From NCBI RefSeq assembly GCF_025231485.1, contig NZ_CP104003.1:1302001-1366000 (forward strand): a DNA stretch of 64,000 nucleotides. Direction: 5' to 3'. Of this stretch, positions 56,472 to 64,000 are shown one piece after another. The notes beneath the pieces were generated by a model that saw nothing but the letters and a program-made list of their open reading frames with translations, was not told the origin of the DNA and made no database searches. The DNA is from Salinirubellus salinus. Its GTDB lineage: Archaea; Halobacteriota; Halobacteria; Halobacteriales; Haloarculaceae. Within the stretch, counting starts at the first letter, position 1. Each line of letters begins with the position of its first letter. The translations under genes were made by a program, and so were the position numbers.

Positions 56472-57416
56472 GTGAGCGGTGAGGCGACAGGCGGCGACCC
56501 CGACGCAGACGCTGGCCCGCGAGTCCCCGACGACCTCGACGCCGTCCGGGAGGCCCTCGTCTCGTGGTACGAGGCCGACCACCGGTCGTACCCGTGGCGC
56601 GAGACGACCGACCCATACCCCATCCTCGTGAGCGAGGTGATGAGCCAGCAGACGCAACTCGACCGGGTGGTCGAGGCGTGGCACGACTTCCTCGACGAGT
56701 GGCCCACGGTGGAGGCACTGGCGGACGCCGACCGGGCCGGCGTGGTCGGCTTCTGGACCGACCACTCGCTGGGGTACAACAACCGCGCGAAGTACCTCCA
56801 CGAGGCGGCCCGGCAGGTCGTGAGCGAACACGACGGCGAGTTCCCCCGGACACCCGACGGCCTGCAGGACCTGATGGGCGTGGGCCCCTACACCGCGAAC
56901 GCGGTGGCCTCCTTCGCGTTCGACGACGGCGACGCCGTCGTGGACACCAACGTCGAGCGCGTGCTCTACCGCGCGTTCGACGTGCCGGACGACGACTCGA
57001 CGTTCGAGCGCGTCGCCAACGAGGTGATGCCACCCGGCGAGTCCCGCGTCTGGAACAACGCCGTGATGGAACTCGGGGGAGTCGCCTGCGGCAAGAGTCC
57101 CCGCTGCGACGAGGCCGGGTGTCCGTGGCGCGAGTGGTGTCACGCCTACGGCACCGGCGACTTCACCGCCCCGGACGTGCCGACCCAGCCGAGTTTCGAC
57201 GGGAGCAGGCGCCAGATGCGTGGCCGCGTCGTGAAGGCGCTCCGCGAGTACGAGGCACTCCCGCTCTCGAAACTCGGCCCGCGGGTCCGGGTCGACTACG
57301 GCGGCGAGTACGGCGAGGCCTGGCTGCACGGCCTCGTCTCCGACCTGGCCGACGACGGCCTCGTCGAGGTGGCCGACGGAGACGACGACGAACCGGTCGC
57401 GAGGCTCCGACGATGA
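56472..57416 (+). CDS. mutY: A/G-specific adenine DNA glycosylase
   Basis: This protein of about 314 residues has HhH-GPD motifs: SEVMSQQTQLDRVV, DLMGVGPYTANAVASFAF and the catalytic Asp (D158) in VDTNVERVL. The Fe-S cysteines are in GVACGKSPRCDEAGCPWREWC, spaced C-x5-C-x4-C-x5-C rather than the bacterial C-x6-C-x2-C-x5-C. It removes adenine opposite 8-oxoguanine. The start is uncertain: GTG 56472 overlaps the stop of a tiny frame (MSERPSAEWWP, 56440-56475), and GTG 56433 is an alternative. The stop overlaps the next gene. Confidence 0.9.
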   Translation: MSGEATGGDPDADAGPRVPDDLDAVREALVSWYEADHRSYPWRETTDPYPILVSEVMSQQTQLDRVVEAWHDFLDEWPTVEALADADRAGVVGFWTDHSLGYNNRAKYLHEAARQVVSEHDGEFPRTPDGLQDLMGVGPYTANAVASFAFDDGDAVVDTNVERVLYRAFDVPDDDSTFERVANEVMPPGESRVWNNAVMELGGVACGKSPRCDEAGCPWREWCHAYGTGDFTAPDVPTQPSFDGSRRQMRGRVVKALREYEALPLSKLGPRVRVDYGGEYGEAWLHGLVSDLADDGLVEVADGDDDEPVARLRR

Positions 57417-57598
57417 GCGACGACGGCATCGACCCCCGGCCGCCCGTCATCGGGTTCCTGCTGGCGGCGCTGGGGGTCGTCGTGGCGGGCGTGTACGGCG
57501 GTAACTCCATCGGCGCGATGCTCCCGGTCGCGGTACTGTTCGGTGCGCTGTTCGCGTTCGGGATGCTGCTCTCGCAGTGGTTCGGCCGTCGCGACTGA
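57413..57598 (+). CDS. two-helix membrane microprotein coupled to mutY
   Basis: This 61-residue protein has a polar MSDDGIDPRPP start and two helices (VIGFLLAALGVVVAGVYGG, AMLPVAVLFGALFAFGMLLSQWF). It starts within the mutY stop (ATGA). The family is not recognised. The longer frame upstream lies inside mutY. Confidence 0.6.
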   Translation: MSDDGIDPRPPVIGFLLAALGVVVAGVYGGNSIGAMLPVAVLFGALFAFGMLLSQWFGRRD

Positions 57599-57658
57599 CC
57601 GGTTCGGCGGTGCGGACGAAACTGCCATCCCTTTAGTTCCCGCCCCCCTCTCGCGGGT

Positions 57659-58234
57659 ATGAGCACGCACGTCGTGGCGCTGGTCGGGAGCCTCCGCGAC
57701 CAGAGCTACACCCGTCTCGCCTCGCGCATCGCCCTCGACGCGGCGGCGGCGCACGGCGCGACGACGGACCTGATAGACCTCGGCGAACTCGATCTGCCCG
57801 TCTTCGACGCCGACGACCGGGAGGTGGGCGACGCGGCCGACCTGAAGGCTCGCGTCGCCGACGCCGACAGCGTCCTCCTCGCCACGCCCGTCTACCACGG
57901 GTCGTACTCTGGCGTCCTGAAGAACGCCCTCGACTACTGCGGGTTCGACGAGTTCGAGCACACCACCGTCGGGTTGCTCGCCGTCGCCGGCGGCGGGTTC
58001 CCCTCGCCCGCCCTCGACCACCTCCGCATCGTCGGCCGGTCGCTCAACGCGTGGGTCCTCCCGCACCAAGCCGCGCTCCCGCACGTCTACCGCCAGTTCG
58101 AGGACGGCGAGCTCGTCGACGAGGACCTGCGCGAGCGTGTCGAGAAGCTCGGTGTCCGCCTCGTCGAGTACGCACACATCGAACCGGACCCGCGGACCGT
58201 GGAGGCCAGAGAGAACGTGGGGGCCGACGACTAG
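57659..58234 (+). CDS. NADPH-dependent FMN reductase family flavoprotein
   Basis: This 191-residue flavodoxin-fold protein has the FMN phosphate loop ALVGSLRDQSYTRLASRIAL and the conserved LLATPVYHGSYSGVLKNALDYCGFDEF. It probably reduces quinone, chromate or a flavin substrate with NADPH. The ATG follows CCCTTTAGTTC by about 26 bp. Confidence 0.88.
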   Translation: MSTHVVALVGSLRDQSYTRLASRIALDAAAAHGATTDLIDLGELDLPVFDADDREVGDAADLKARVADADSVLLATPVYHGSYSGVLKNALDYCGFDEFEHTTVGLLAVAGGGFPSPALDHLRIVGRSLNAWVLPHQAALPHVYRQFEDGELVDEDLRERVEKLGVRLVEYAHIEPDPRTVEARENVGADD

Positions 58235-58323
58235 CCACGAAACGCCGACTCGCGCTACGCGCTCGCCGCGGGTGTGGTGTCGGTGCTACCGCATCACACG
58301 AAACCGCCCGACAGCACGTCGAT

Positions 58324-58360
58324 TTTCACTTTCACTCGCTGGTGTGGTTTGATGTACTAT
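58324..58360 (+). promoter_or_regulatory. tdk promoter with tandem TTTCAC repeat
   Basis: TTTCACTTTCAC (58324-58335) lies about 20 bp before a TATA-like GATGTACTATC (about 58351-58361), which is about 25 bp upstream of the tdk GTG. The tandem direct repeat may be a regulator site. Confidence 0.35.
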
Positions 58361-58379
58361 CGGTGGCTCCGAACGGGGC

Positions 58380-58964
58380 GTGCACGCCATCACGCAGAGC
58401 GGCTGGGTCGAGGTGGTCACCGGGTGTATGTTCTCCGGCAAGACCGAGGAGTTGTTGCGGCGGCTGCGGCGCGCGGAGATAGCCGGGCAGGACGTGGCCG
58501 CGTTCACGCCCGCCATCGACGACCGGTACGGCACGGCGACCATCGGGAGTCACGCCGGCCGGCGCATCGAGGCCACTGTCGTCGACACCGAGGACCCCCT
58601 GCCGGGGATGCGCGACCAGCTGAACGGCGAGGACGTGGTGGCGGTGGACGAGGCGAACTTCTTCGGTCCCGCCCTGCTCGACGCCTGCGAGACGCTCGCC
58701 GCGGAGGGCCGTCGTGTCGTCGTCTCGGGCACCGATCAGACGTTCCGCGGCGAACCGTTCCACCCGCTCCCCGCGCTGATAGCCACCGCCGAGTACGTCG
58801 AGAAACTGCAGGCCATCTGCACGCAGTGTGGCGAACCCGCCACACGGAACCAGCGGCTGGTCGACGGCGACCCCGCCCACGTCGACGACCCCACCGTCGT
58901 CGTCGGTGCCGACGAGGCCTACGAGGCACGCTGTCGGTCCTGCCACACCGTCCGCCGGGACTGA
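58380..58964 (+). CDS. tdk: thymidine kinase
   Basis: This 194-residue type II (TK1-like) thymidine kinase has P-loop GCMFSGKTEEL, VAVDEANFF, the lasso region SGTDQTFRGEPF and a zinc site of two CxxC pairs (CTQCGEPATRNQRLV and CRSCH). It phosphorylates thymidine for salvage. The GTG start has a promoter at the right distance for a leaderless gene. Confidence 0.93.
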   Translation: MHAITQSGWVEVVTGCMFSGKTEELLRRLRRAEIAGQDVAAFTPAIDDRYGTATIGSHAGRRIEATVVDTEDPLPGMRDQLNGEDVVAVDEANFFGPALLDACETLAAEGRRVVVSGTDQTFRGEPFHPLPALIATAEYVEKLQAICTQCGEPATRNQRLVDGDPAHVDDPTVVVGADEAYEARCRSCHTVRRD

Positions 58965-59007
58965 GCCGTGTCTGAACCGATTTCCCGTGTCCGGTAGGCC
59001 GACTCGT

Positions 59008-59337
59008 ATGGTTCACGGGCGTGCCCCCACCCTCGGAACGGCTATCGACGTCGGAACGACGCTCGGAGTGGCACTCACCCTCCCGACGGCCCTCTCGTCG
59101 ACGTTCCCCATCGACGTCCCCCTGCTCCCCGTCCTCGGTGGTCCGCTCCCGGTCGCGTTCCTCGCCGGCTACCACGGAGTCCCGGTGGCCGGGGGCGCGA
59201 TACGGGTTCGCCGTCGGGCCTCTCCCGCTCACGGCCGTCTCCCTGCTCCGGTCTCTCCTGCTGGGATACGGCTACTGGCCGACGCCGTCGCCAGTGGCGT
59301 CCCAGGCTCGACGGGGACGGTCGTCTCGGAACCGTGA
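59008..59337 (+). CDS. small membrane protein with apparent frameshift at a G-run
   Basis: The frame from ATG 59008 gives MVHGRAPTLGTAIDVGTTLGVALTLPTAL... and two hydrophobic stretches. After the five-G run at 59191-59195 codon quality drops (many T-ending codons). The +1 frame instead reads GARYGFAVGPLPLTAVSLLRSLLLGYGYW with good GC3 codons. Removing one G joins them in phase. That frame stops at 59366-59368, overlapping the next start (GTGA). The end of the protein is therefore uncertain, and no family is assigned. Confidence 0.45.
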   Translation: MVHGRAPTLGTAIDVGTTLGVALTLPTALSSTFPIDVPLLPVLGGPLPVAFLAGYHGVPVAGGAIRVRRRASPAHGRLPAPVSPAGIRLLADAVASGVPGSTGTVVSEP

Positions 59338-59364
59338 AAACGGAGCGGACCGTACGTCCTGCCA

Positions 59365-60018
59365 GTGACGACGTGGGTCGAGAACCCCCGAGGGGGACGT
59401 GACCGTGGACCGCGTGGCCTCGCCCGGGCGTGGGTCGAAGTGCTCGTCCGTCCCCGCCGTTTCTTCAGGAACGGCGTGGCGCCCGGCGACCAGGCGCCCG
59501 GCCTGACGTTCGCCGTCAGCGTCGCGCTGGTCTACCTCGTGACCCGGTTCGCGTTCACGCCAGCCAGCGTCCCGCTGGACGTGGGCCGGCCGCTCGTCTC
59601 GGCCGCCGTCTCCCTGCTCGTCGCTGGCATCATCGTCGCGCCCCTGACCCTCCACCTCGCGAGCGCCCTCCAGACGGTCATCCTCATCGCCACGGTGAAG
59701 GACCGCGCGGGGGTGAGCGAGACGGTCCAGGTGGTCGCGTACGCCACCGCGCCGTGCGTGCTCGCCGGCCTCCCGTTCCCGACGCTCCGTGTCGGCTGCG
59801 CCCTCTGGGGGTTCGCGCTCCTCGTCGTGGGGATGGCGACGGTCCACGATACCTCGCTCCCCCGGGCCGCACTCGCCGTCTTCGTGCCCGGCCTGTTCGT
59901 CTTCGGCTACGCGTTCGGCGGCGTGTTCGCACTCGAGACGGTGACCGGGCTCGAACTGGTCAGCACGGAACCACCGGTCGCACCCGCCGACATCGGTGTC
60001 GATCCCGGACCGTCCTGA
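59365..60018 (+). CDS. YIP1-family membrane protein
   Basis: This 217-residue protein has a short cytoplasmic start (WVEVLVRPRRFFRNGVAPGDQAPGLTFAV, typical of haloarchaeal YIP1 proteins) and five helices. The YIP1 core QVVAYATAPCVLAGLPFP is present. The function in archaea is unknown. The start is GTG; it overlaps the stop of the +1-frame end of the preceding gene. Confidence 0.82.
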   Translation: MTTWVENPRGGRDRGPRGLARAWVEVLVRPRRFFRNGVAPGDQAPGLTFAVSVALVYLVTRFAFTPASVPLDVGRPLVSAAVSLLVAGIIVAPLTLHLASALQTVILIATVKDRAGVSETVQVVAYATAPCVLAGLPFPTLRVGCALWGFALLVVGMATVHDTSLPRAALAVFVPGLFVFGYAFGGVFALETVTGLELVSTEPPVAPADIGVDPGPS

Positions 60019-60073
60019 CGACGAGAGCGGCAACGTCGAAAGGTATTCCCCCGCCGACCGGCCACTCCGAGAC

Positions 60074-61576
60074 ATGACCGACACCTTCGACGCGGGCGAG
60101 TTCACGCTGCGGAAGGTCCGCGAACACGTCTGGGAGATCCCACAGGAGGGCGAGATGCGCGTCCCCGCGCGCATCCTCGCCAGCGAGGCGTTGCTCGAGG
60201 AGATCAGCGACGACAAGACGCTCCAGCAGTTGCGCAACACCACCCACCTCCCCGGCATCCACCGGCACGCGCTCTGCATGCCCGACGGCCACCAGGGCTA
60301 CGGCTTCCCGGTCGGCGGCGTGGCGGGCATCGACGCCGAGAACGGCTGTATCAGCCCCGGAGCGGTTGGCTACGACATCAACTGCGGCGTCAGGATGATG
60401 AAGACGGACCTCACCTACGACGACGTCCGGGGCCACGAGGAGGAACTCGTCGAGGCGCTGTTCGAGGCCGTCCCCTCGGGGCTCGGCGGCGGCGGCATCG
60501 TGGAGGGAGGCAACGCCGTCGAGGAGGCGCTCGAACGCGGCGTCGACTGGGCACTGGAGGAGGGGTGGGCCGTCGAGTCCGACCTCACCCACTGCGAGGA
60601 CGAGGGCCGCCGCCCGGATGCCGACCCGAGTGCCGTCTCGCAGAAGGCCAAGGACCGGGGCCGCAACCAGGTCGGGTCGCTCGGGTCCGGCAACCACTTC
60701 CTCGAGGTCCAGCGCGTGACCGACGTGTTCGACGGCGCCATCGGCGACGCCTACGGTCTCTCCGAGGACCAGATCGTCGTCCTCATCCACTGCGGGTCGC
60801 GTGGCCTCGGCCACCAGGTGTGCAACGACTACCTCCGGGAGATAGAGAAGACCCACGAGGGACTGCTCTCGCAGTTGCCGGACCGCGAGCTCGCGGCGGC
60901 ACCCGCCGGCTCACAGCTGGCCGAGGAGTACTACGGCGCGATGTGTGCCTGCATCAACTTCGCGTGGGTGAACCGACAGCTCATCATGCACCGGACCCGG
61001 GAGGTGTTCGCGGACGTGTTCGACCGGCCGTGGGAGGAGATGGGGATGGACCTGCTCTACGACGTGGCACACAACATCGCCAAGAAGGAGGTCCACGAGG
61101 TGGGGGTCGACGCGGAGGGCCGGCCGGTGGCCGACGCCGACGCCGTCGACCGCGTGGAACGTGAGCTCTACGTCCACCGCAAGGGAGCCACCCGGGCGTT
61201 CCCCGCGGGCCGGCCGGAGGTGCCGGAGGCCTACCGGGACGTCGGCCAGCCGGTCATCATCCCCGGCTCGATGGGGGCCGGGTCGTACGTCCTCTGTGGC
61301 GGCACCGACTCGATGGACCTCACGTTCGGGTCGACGGCCCACGGCGCCGGTCGGCTGATGTCGCGCACGAAGGCGAAGCAGGAGTACTGGGGCGGCGACG
61401 TGCAGGACGACCTGCGCACGCAGGAGGTGTACGTCAAGGCCCAGTCCGGCGCGACCATCGCCGAGGAGGCGCCGGGCGTCTACAAGGACGTCGACGAGGT
61501 GGTCCGGGTGAGCGACGAACTCGGCATCGGCTCGAAGGTGGCCCGGACGTTCCCCGTCTGCAACATCAAGGGGTGA
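60074..61576 (+). CDS. rtcB: RNA-splicing ligase RtcB (tRNA splicing)
   Basis: This 500-residue protein has the RtcB metal and guanylylation motifs: MPDGHQGYGFPVGGVAG, GYDINCGVRM (metal-binding Cys), GSLGSGNHFLEVQ, LIHCGSRGLGHQV, GSMGAGSYVL and STAHGAGRLMSRTKAK (guanylylated His). It joins tRNA exons after intron removal using GTP. The ATG is supported by AAAGGTATTCC about 29 bp upstream, and the 26-codon extension was rejected. All catalytic positions look intact. Confidence 0.96.
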   Translation: MTDTFDAGEFTLRKVREHVWEIPQEGEMRVPARILASEALLEEISDDKTLQQLRNTTHLPGIHRHALCMPDGHQGYGFPVGGVAGIDAENGCISPGAVGYDINCGVRMMKTDLTYDDVRGHEEELVEALFEAVPSGLGGGGIVEGGNAVEEALERGVDWALEEGWAVESDLTHCEDEGRRPDADPSAVSQKAKDRGRNQVGSLGSGNHFLEVQRVTDVFDGAIGDAYGLSEDQIVVLIHCGSRGLGHQVCNDYLREIEKTHEGLLSQLPDRELAAAPAGSQLAEEYYGAMCACINFAWVNRQLIMHRTREVFADVFDRPWEEMGMDLLYDVAHNIAKKEVHEVGVDAEGRPVADADAVDRVERELYVHRKGATRAFPAGRPEVPEAYRDVGQPVIIPGSMGAGSYVLCGGTDSMDLTFGSTAHGAGRLMSRTKAKQEYWGGDVQDDLRTQEVYVKAQSGATIAEEAPGVYKDVDEVVRVSDELGIGSKVARTFPVCNIKG

Positions 61577-61708
61577 GCGAACGGGGTCGGCCACCTCGCC
61601 GGTGCCGGCGGACCGGACCCGTCGCTCCGGGAGTGAGTCCACGGAGAGTAACGTCGGGGGGCACCCCTGACGTCGTGCCGCAGGCCACCGACGGTGGCGT
61701 GCGTGTCG

Positions 61709-61867
61709 TTACTGCTGTCTCGGCGCGCGTGCTTCTCGCACCTCGGCACCGTCACGGAGTTTGTCCTCGCAGTGAGGGCACACCCGGACGGTATCCATCT
61801 CGGCGGGAGCGAACACACGGACGTACGCTTCGGTCACGTACGATTCGCAGTTGTTGCAACGCGGCAC
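61709..61867 (-). CDS. 52-residue zinc-finger microprotein (DUF7563-like)
   Basis: The minus strand encodes VPRCNNCESYVTEAYVRVFA, then VRVCPHCEDKLRDG, which gives two CxxC pairs 26 residues apart with acidic flanks. It resembles small haloarchaeal two-CPxCG zinc-finger proteins. The GTG at 61867 has a strong TATA box (CATATAAG, minus, about 28 bp upstream), which makes a leaderless start convincing. It is short enough to be missed by length-cut gene callers. Confidence 0.75.
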   Translation of the reverse strand: MPRCNNCESYVTEAYVRVFAPAEMDTVRVCPHCEDKLRDGAEVREARAPRQQ

Positions 61868-61891
61868 GAGTATCTCCTATCCGTCCCGACT

Positions 61892-61900
61892 CTTATATGT
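61892..61900 (-). promoter_or_regulatory. TATA box of the zinc-finger microprotein
   Basis: ACATATAAG on the minus strand, centred about 28 bp before GTG 61867 in an AT-rich patch. Confidence 0.55.
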
Positions 61901-61936
61901 TGGGTTCCTGAAACTGCCCGCCGTAGTGAGGTTTTC

Positions 61937-62272
61937 CTAGCGACCGAACTCGAAACGCACCGCGTCGCCCAGCGCCACCTGCGGGTCCACCTCGCGGCCG
62001 TCCTCGTGTCTGACGAACGAGAGGTAGAACGGTTCGCCACACCCCTCGCCGCGCGTCTCACTGGCGCCACAGACGAGTTCGACGCCGTCGCCGGCGGCGC
62101 TGTAGGCGTCCTCCGCGTCGTCGCTCGTCGTCTCCGGGTCCACCTCGTAGGCCGGGACGTACGACCACCCCTCGACGGGGTGCGGGGTGACGCACTTGTC
62201 CGCGAGGTACGCCCCGCGCTCGAGTTCGACGACGGCCCCACACCGCGGACAGGTGTACGTGACGGTGACCAT
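61937..62272 (-). CDS. zinc-ribbon-like small protein, unknown
   Basis: This 111-residue protein begins MVTVTYTCPRCGAVVELERGAYLADKCVTPHPVEGW and has LVCGASETRGEGCGEPFYLSFVRHEDG. Two separate Cys pairs suggest one split zinc ribbon. The acidic core and lack of membrane segments indicate a cytosolic protein. The ATG at 62272 was chosen because the upstream same-phase frame lies over the eIF2B gene. Confidence 0.65.
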   Translation of the reverse strand: MVTVTYTCPRCGAVVELERGAYLADKCVTPHPVEGWSYVPAYEVDPETTSDDAEDAYSAAGDGVELVCGASETRGEGCGEPFYLSFVRHEDGREVDPQVALGDAVRFEFGR

Positions 62273-62404
62273 ACCGTGAGGAGGTACTCGGCGGGCTAAA
62301 CGGGCACGGAAGCGGCGGGCTGCGCGGTCGAACGGCCACCCGACACCCCTGCCCGGACCGGCGATTGGGGAAGGACTTTGCCGACGCCGGGCGAGTGTGC
62401 GGGC

Positions 62405-63259
62405 ATGATAGACGAGACCGTCGAGGAGATCGCCGAACTGCAGACCCACAGTTCCTCCATCGTCGCCGTGAAGGCCGCCGAGGCGCTGGTCGAACTCCGC
62501 GGCCGGGAGTTCGCCACCGTCGAGGAGTTCGTCCGGTCGCTCGAACGCAACTCCAGCGCCTTGCGTCGCGCCCAGCCCTCCCACGCGTCGCTGTTCACGA
62601 CCCAACAGGAGATCGTCCGGCGCGTGAGCGAGCCCGAACCCGAGAGCGTCGGGGAGGGCAAGGAGCGACTGGCCGAGGTGGTGACGGAGGTGACCGAGCG
62701 CGTCGAGACGGCGAAGAGCGAGGCCGCCGCGAACGGCGCCGAGCTGTTCCGCGACGGCACCACCGTCCTCACGCACGACTACTCCTCGACCGTGCTGGAG
62801 GCCATCGAGACGGCCGCACGCGCTGGCAAGCACCTCACCGTCTACGTCACCGAGGCCCGCCCGCGCTACCTCGGGCGCAAGACGGCCCGCACGCTCGCGG
62901 GTATCGACCGCGTGGAGGCGACGTTGCTCACGGACGCCGCGTGCGGGCACGTCCTCGACGAGTGTGACCGGGTCGTCGTCGGGATGGACTGCATCGTCGG
63001 CGAGACGTTCTACAACCGGGTGGGCACGTTCCCCATCGCCGCGACGGCGGCCGAGCTCGCCGTCCCGATGCACGTCGTCGGCGCCTCCTCGAAGGTCATC
63101 GAGTCCGGCGGCTTCCAGTTCGAGAACGAGTTCCGCTCGACCAGCGAGGTCATGCGCGAACCGGCCGAGGGGTTCGACGTCGTCAACCCCGCCTACGACG
63201 CCACCCCGACCCACCTCCTCGAGTCGGTCGTCACGGACGAGGAGACGCTGAAGTTCTGA
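62405..63259 (+). CDS. eIF-2B alpha/beta/delta family protein
   Basis: This 284-residue protein has a helical N-terminus (EIAELQTHSSSIVAVKAAEALVEL) and a Rossmann-like domain with TVLTHDYSSTVLEAIETAA, YVTEARPRYLGRKTARTLAG, VVVGMDCIVGETFYNRVGTFPIAATAAE and SSKVIESGGFQFENEFRS. Family members are translation-initiation-factor-related proteins or sugar-phosphate isomerases (methylthioribose-1-phosphate or ribose-1,5-bisphosphate). The sequence does not decide. The ATG begins MIDETVEEIAEL. It converges on the HAD gene. Confidence 0.85.
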   Translation: MIDETVEEIAELQTHSSSIVAVKAAEALVELRGREFATVEEFVRSLERNSSALRRAQPSHASLFTTQQEIVRRVSEPEPESVGEGKERLAEVVTEVTERVETAKSEAAANGAELFRDGTTVLTHDYSSTVLEAIETAARAGKHLTVYVTEARPRYLGRKTARTLAGIDRVEATLLTDAACGHVLDECDRVVVGMDCIVGETFYNRVGTFPIAATAAELAVPMHVVGASSKVIESGGFQFENEFRSTSEVMREPAEGFDVVNPAYDATPTHLLESVVTDEETLKF

Positions 63260-63260
63260 G

Positions 63261-63911
63261 TCAGGCGTCCAGCCACGCCTCGACGGCCCGCTCGAGGTCC
63301 ACCGGCCCCTCGGCAACCCGGTCGGCTGCCGACAGGGCCGCCACCTCGTTCGTCCCGTTCAGGTAGCCGACCGTCTCGTACCCGGCCGCCGCGGCGGCCC
63401 GCAGGCCGTTGGCCGAGTCCTCGACAGCGAGCGACGCCGCGGGGTCGGCGTCCAGCACGGACGCCGCGCGGGCGTAGACGTCCGGGTCGGGTTTCCCCCG
63501 CTCCACGTGTTCGGCGCTCACGACGGCGTCGAAGGCCCCCCGGAGGTCGAACCGGTCGAGGACCCGGTCGATCCAGCGCACCGGCGAGGAGGAGACCAGC
63601 GCCACCCGTACGTCCGGGGCCTCCTCGAGCCTCGCCAGCAGCCCGTCGAGTCCCTCGAGCAGGGTCACCTGCTCGTCGTACACCGTCACGGCCGCCCGGT
63701 CGTACCGCTCGACGAACGCCGCCTCGTCGACCGTGGTGCCGTACTCGGCGGACAGGTGGTGGTAGAGGTCGTTGACGTTCATCCCCGTGACCTCCTCCGG
63801 GTCGACGTCGGTCGCGACCGTCGACGGGAATATCGACTCTCGCTCCAGTTCCAGCCAGTAGCGCTCCGAGTCGACCAGCACACCGTCCATGTCGAACGCG
63901 AGGACCCGCAT
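63261..63911 (-). CDS. HAD-superfamily phosphatase (beta-PGM-like)
   Basis: This 216-residue HAD protein has motif I FDMDGVLVDS (D6, D8), motif II VALVSSSPVRW, the lysine in VERGKPDPDVY and motif IV VEDSANGLRAA. The helical cap after motif I is that of subclass I phosphatases/phosphoglucomutases. The substrate is unknown. The ATG at 63911 starts MRVLAFDMDG; the 20-codon extension was dropped. The window continues past its 5' side. Confidence 0.9.
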   Translation of the reverse strand: MRVLAFDMDGVLVDSERYWLELERESIFPSTVATDVDPEEVTGMNVNDLYHHLSAEYGTTVDEAAFVERYDRAAVTVYDEQVTLLEGLDGLLARLEEAPDVRVALVSSSPVRWIDRVLDRFDLRGAFDAVVSAEHVERGKPDPDVYARAASVLDADPAASLAVEDSANGLRAAAAAGYETVGYLNGTNEVAALSAADRVAEGPVDLERAVEAWLDA

Positions 63912-64000
63912 CGATACCGGGGTTGGGCACCCCCGCAGGTGAATCTGGTGGGTCGCCGTCTCGCCCGGCACGCGACCGCCCGGTGGCGCCGCTCGGTGTC

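Overview
The window is a stretch of haloarchaeal (class Halobacteria) chromosome. It is very GC-rich. Nearly every protein is strongly acidic, loaded with Asp and Glu and poor in Lys, as expected of salt-in halophiles. Many genes have a TATA-like box about 25-30 bp before an ATG or GTG, which fits leaderless archaeal transcripts. Genes are densely packed, often with ATGA or GTGA stop/start overlaps, and no stretch over 300 bases lacks a gene or RNA. Most content is core or housekeeping. I see no transposase, integrase, plasmid gene, CRISPR array or prophage.

Layout. 1-9.2 kb: the 3' end of an APC permease coupled to a UspA-like protein, a DUF1998 helicase behind a UPF0058 gene, small membrane proteins, a CBS-pair protein, an HSDL2-like SDR and a GlmU-like sugar nucleotidyltransferase. 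9.4-13.4 kb: XapX, a hairpin-rich repeat and the sdhCDBA operon. 13.5-16 kb: an AspA/AstE-type hydrolase divergent from a RimK ligase fused to a RimB-like protease domain. 16-20.3 kb: membrane proteins, an AlkA-type glycosylase, a PPOX flavoprotein and CysE. 20.5-24.3 kb: biotin-dependent acyl-CoA carboxylase genes in the order pccB, pccX-like, pccA. 24.3-29.6 kb: a receiver-PAS regulator, a quinone oxidoreductase, panB and sucCD. 29.6-35.3 kb: a lipoprotein, an MOP flippase, a frameshifted membrane protein, an SDR and a PT-stalk protein. 35.4-44 kb: P450, DUF1028, zinc-ribbon proteins, two Nudix hydrolases behind folD, and glyA. 44-50.2 kb: a CHAT (caspase-like) protease candidate, a TbsP-type regulator, a YcaO protein and a second DUF63 protein. 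50.3-64 kb: an inositol monophosphatase-family enzyme, tRNA-Leu(CAA) with a duplicated 3' end, DUF309, an enoyl-CoA hydratase, a second hairpin repeat, mutY, tdk, YIP1, rtcB, zinc-finger microproteins, an eIF2B-family protein and a HAD phosphatase.

How the genes work together. The central theme is the succinyl-CoA node: the carboxylase makes (S)-methylmalonyl-CoA, SucCD interconverts succinyl-CoA and succinate, and SdhCDBA feeds succinate electrons to the quinone pool. FolD and GlyA supply one-carbon folates, and PanB also uses methylene-folate. MutY, the AlkA-like glycosylase and the helicase serve DNA repair, and RtcB serves tRNA splicing.

The items most worth a second look are: the orphan CHAT protease beside tbsP; the RimK-RimB fusion next to its hydrolase partner; the YcaO with no visible substrate; tRNA 3'-end fragments, including a 28-bp duplication at tRNA-Leu; a dispersed hairpin repeat found twice between convergent genes; several strong inverted repeats at promoters (pccA, the AspA-like gene, glyA, sdhC, tbsP); and two apparent frameshifts. 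All family assignments come from reading motifs by eye; no database search was run.
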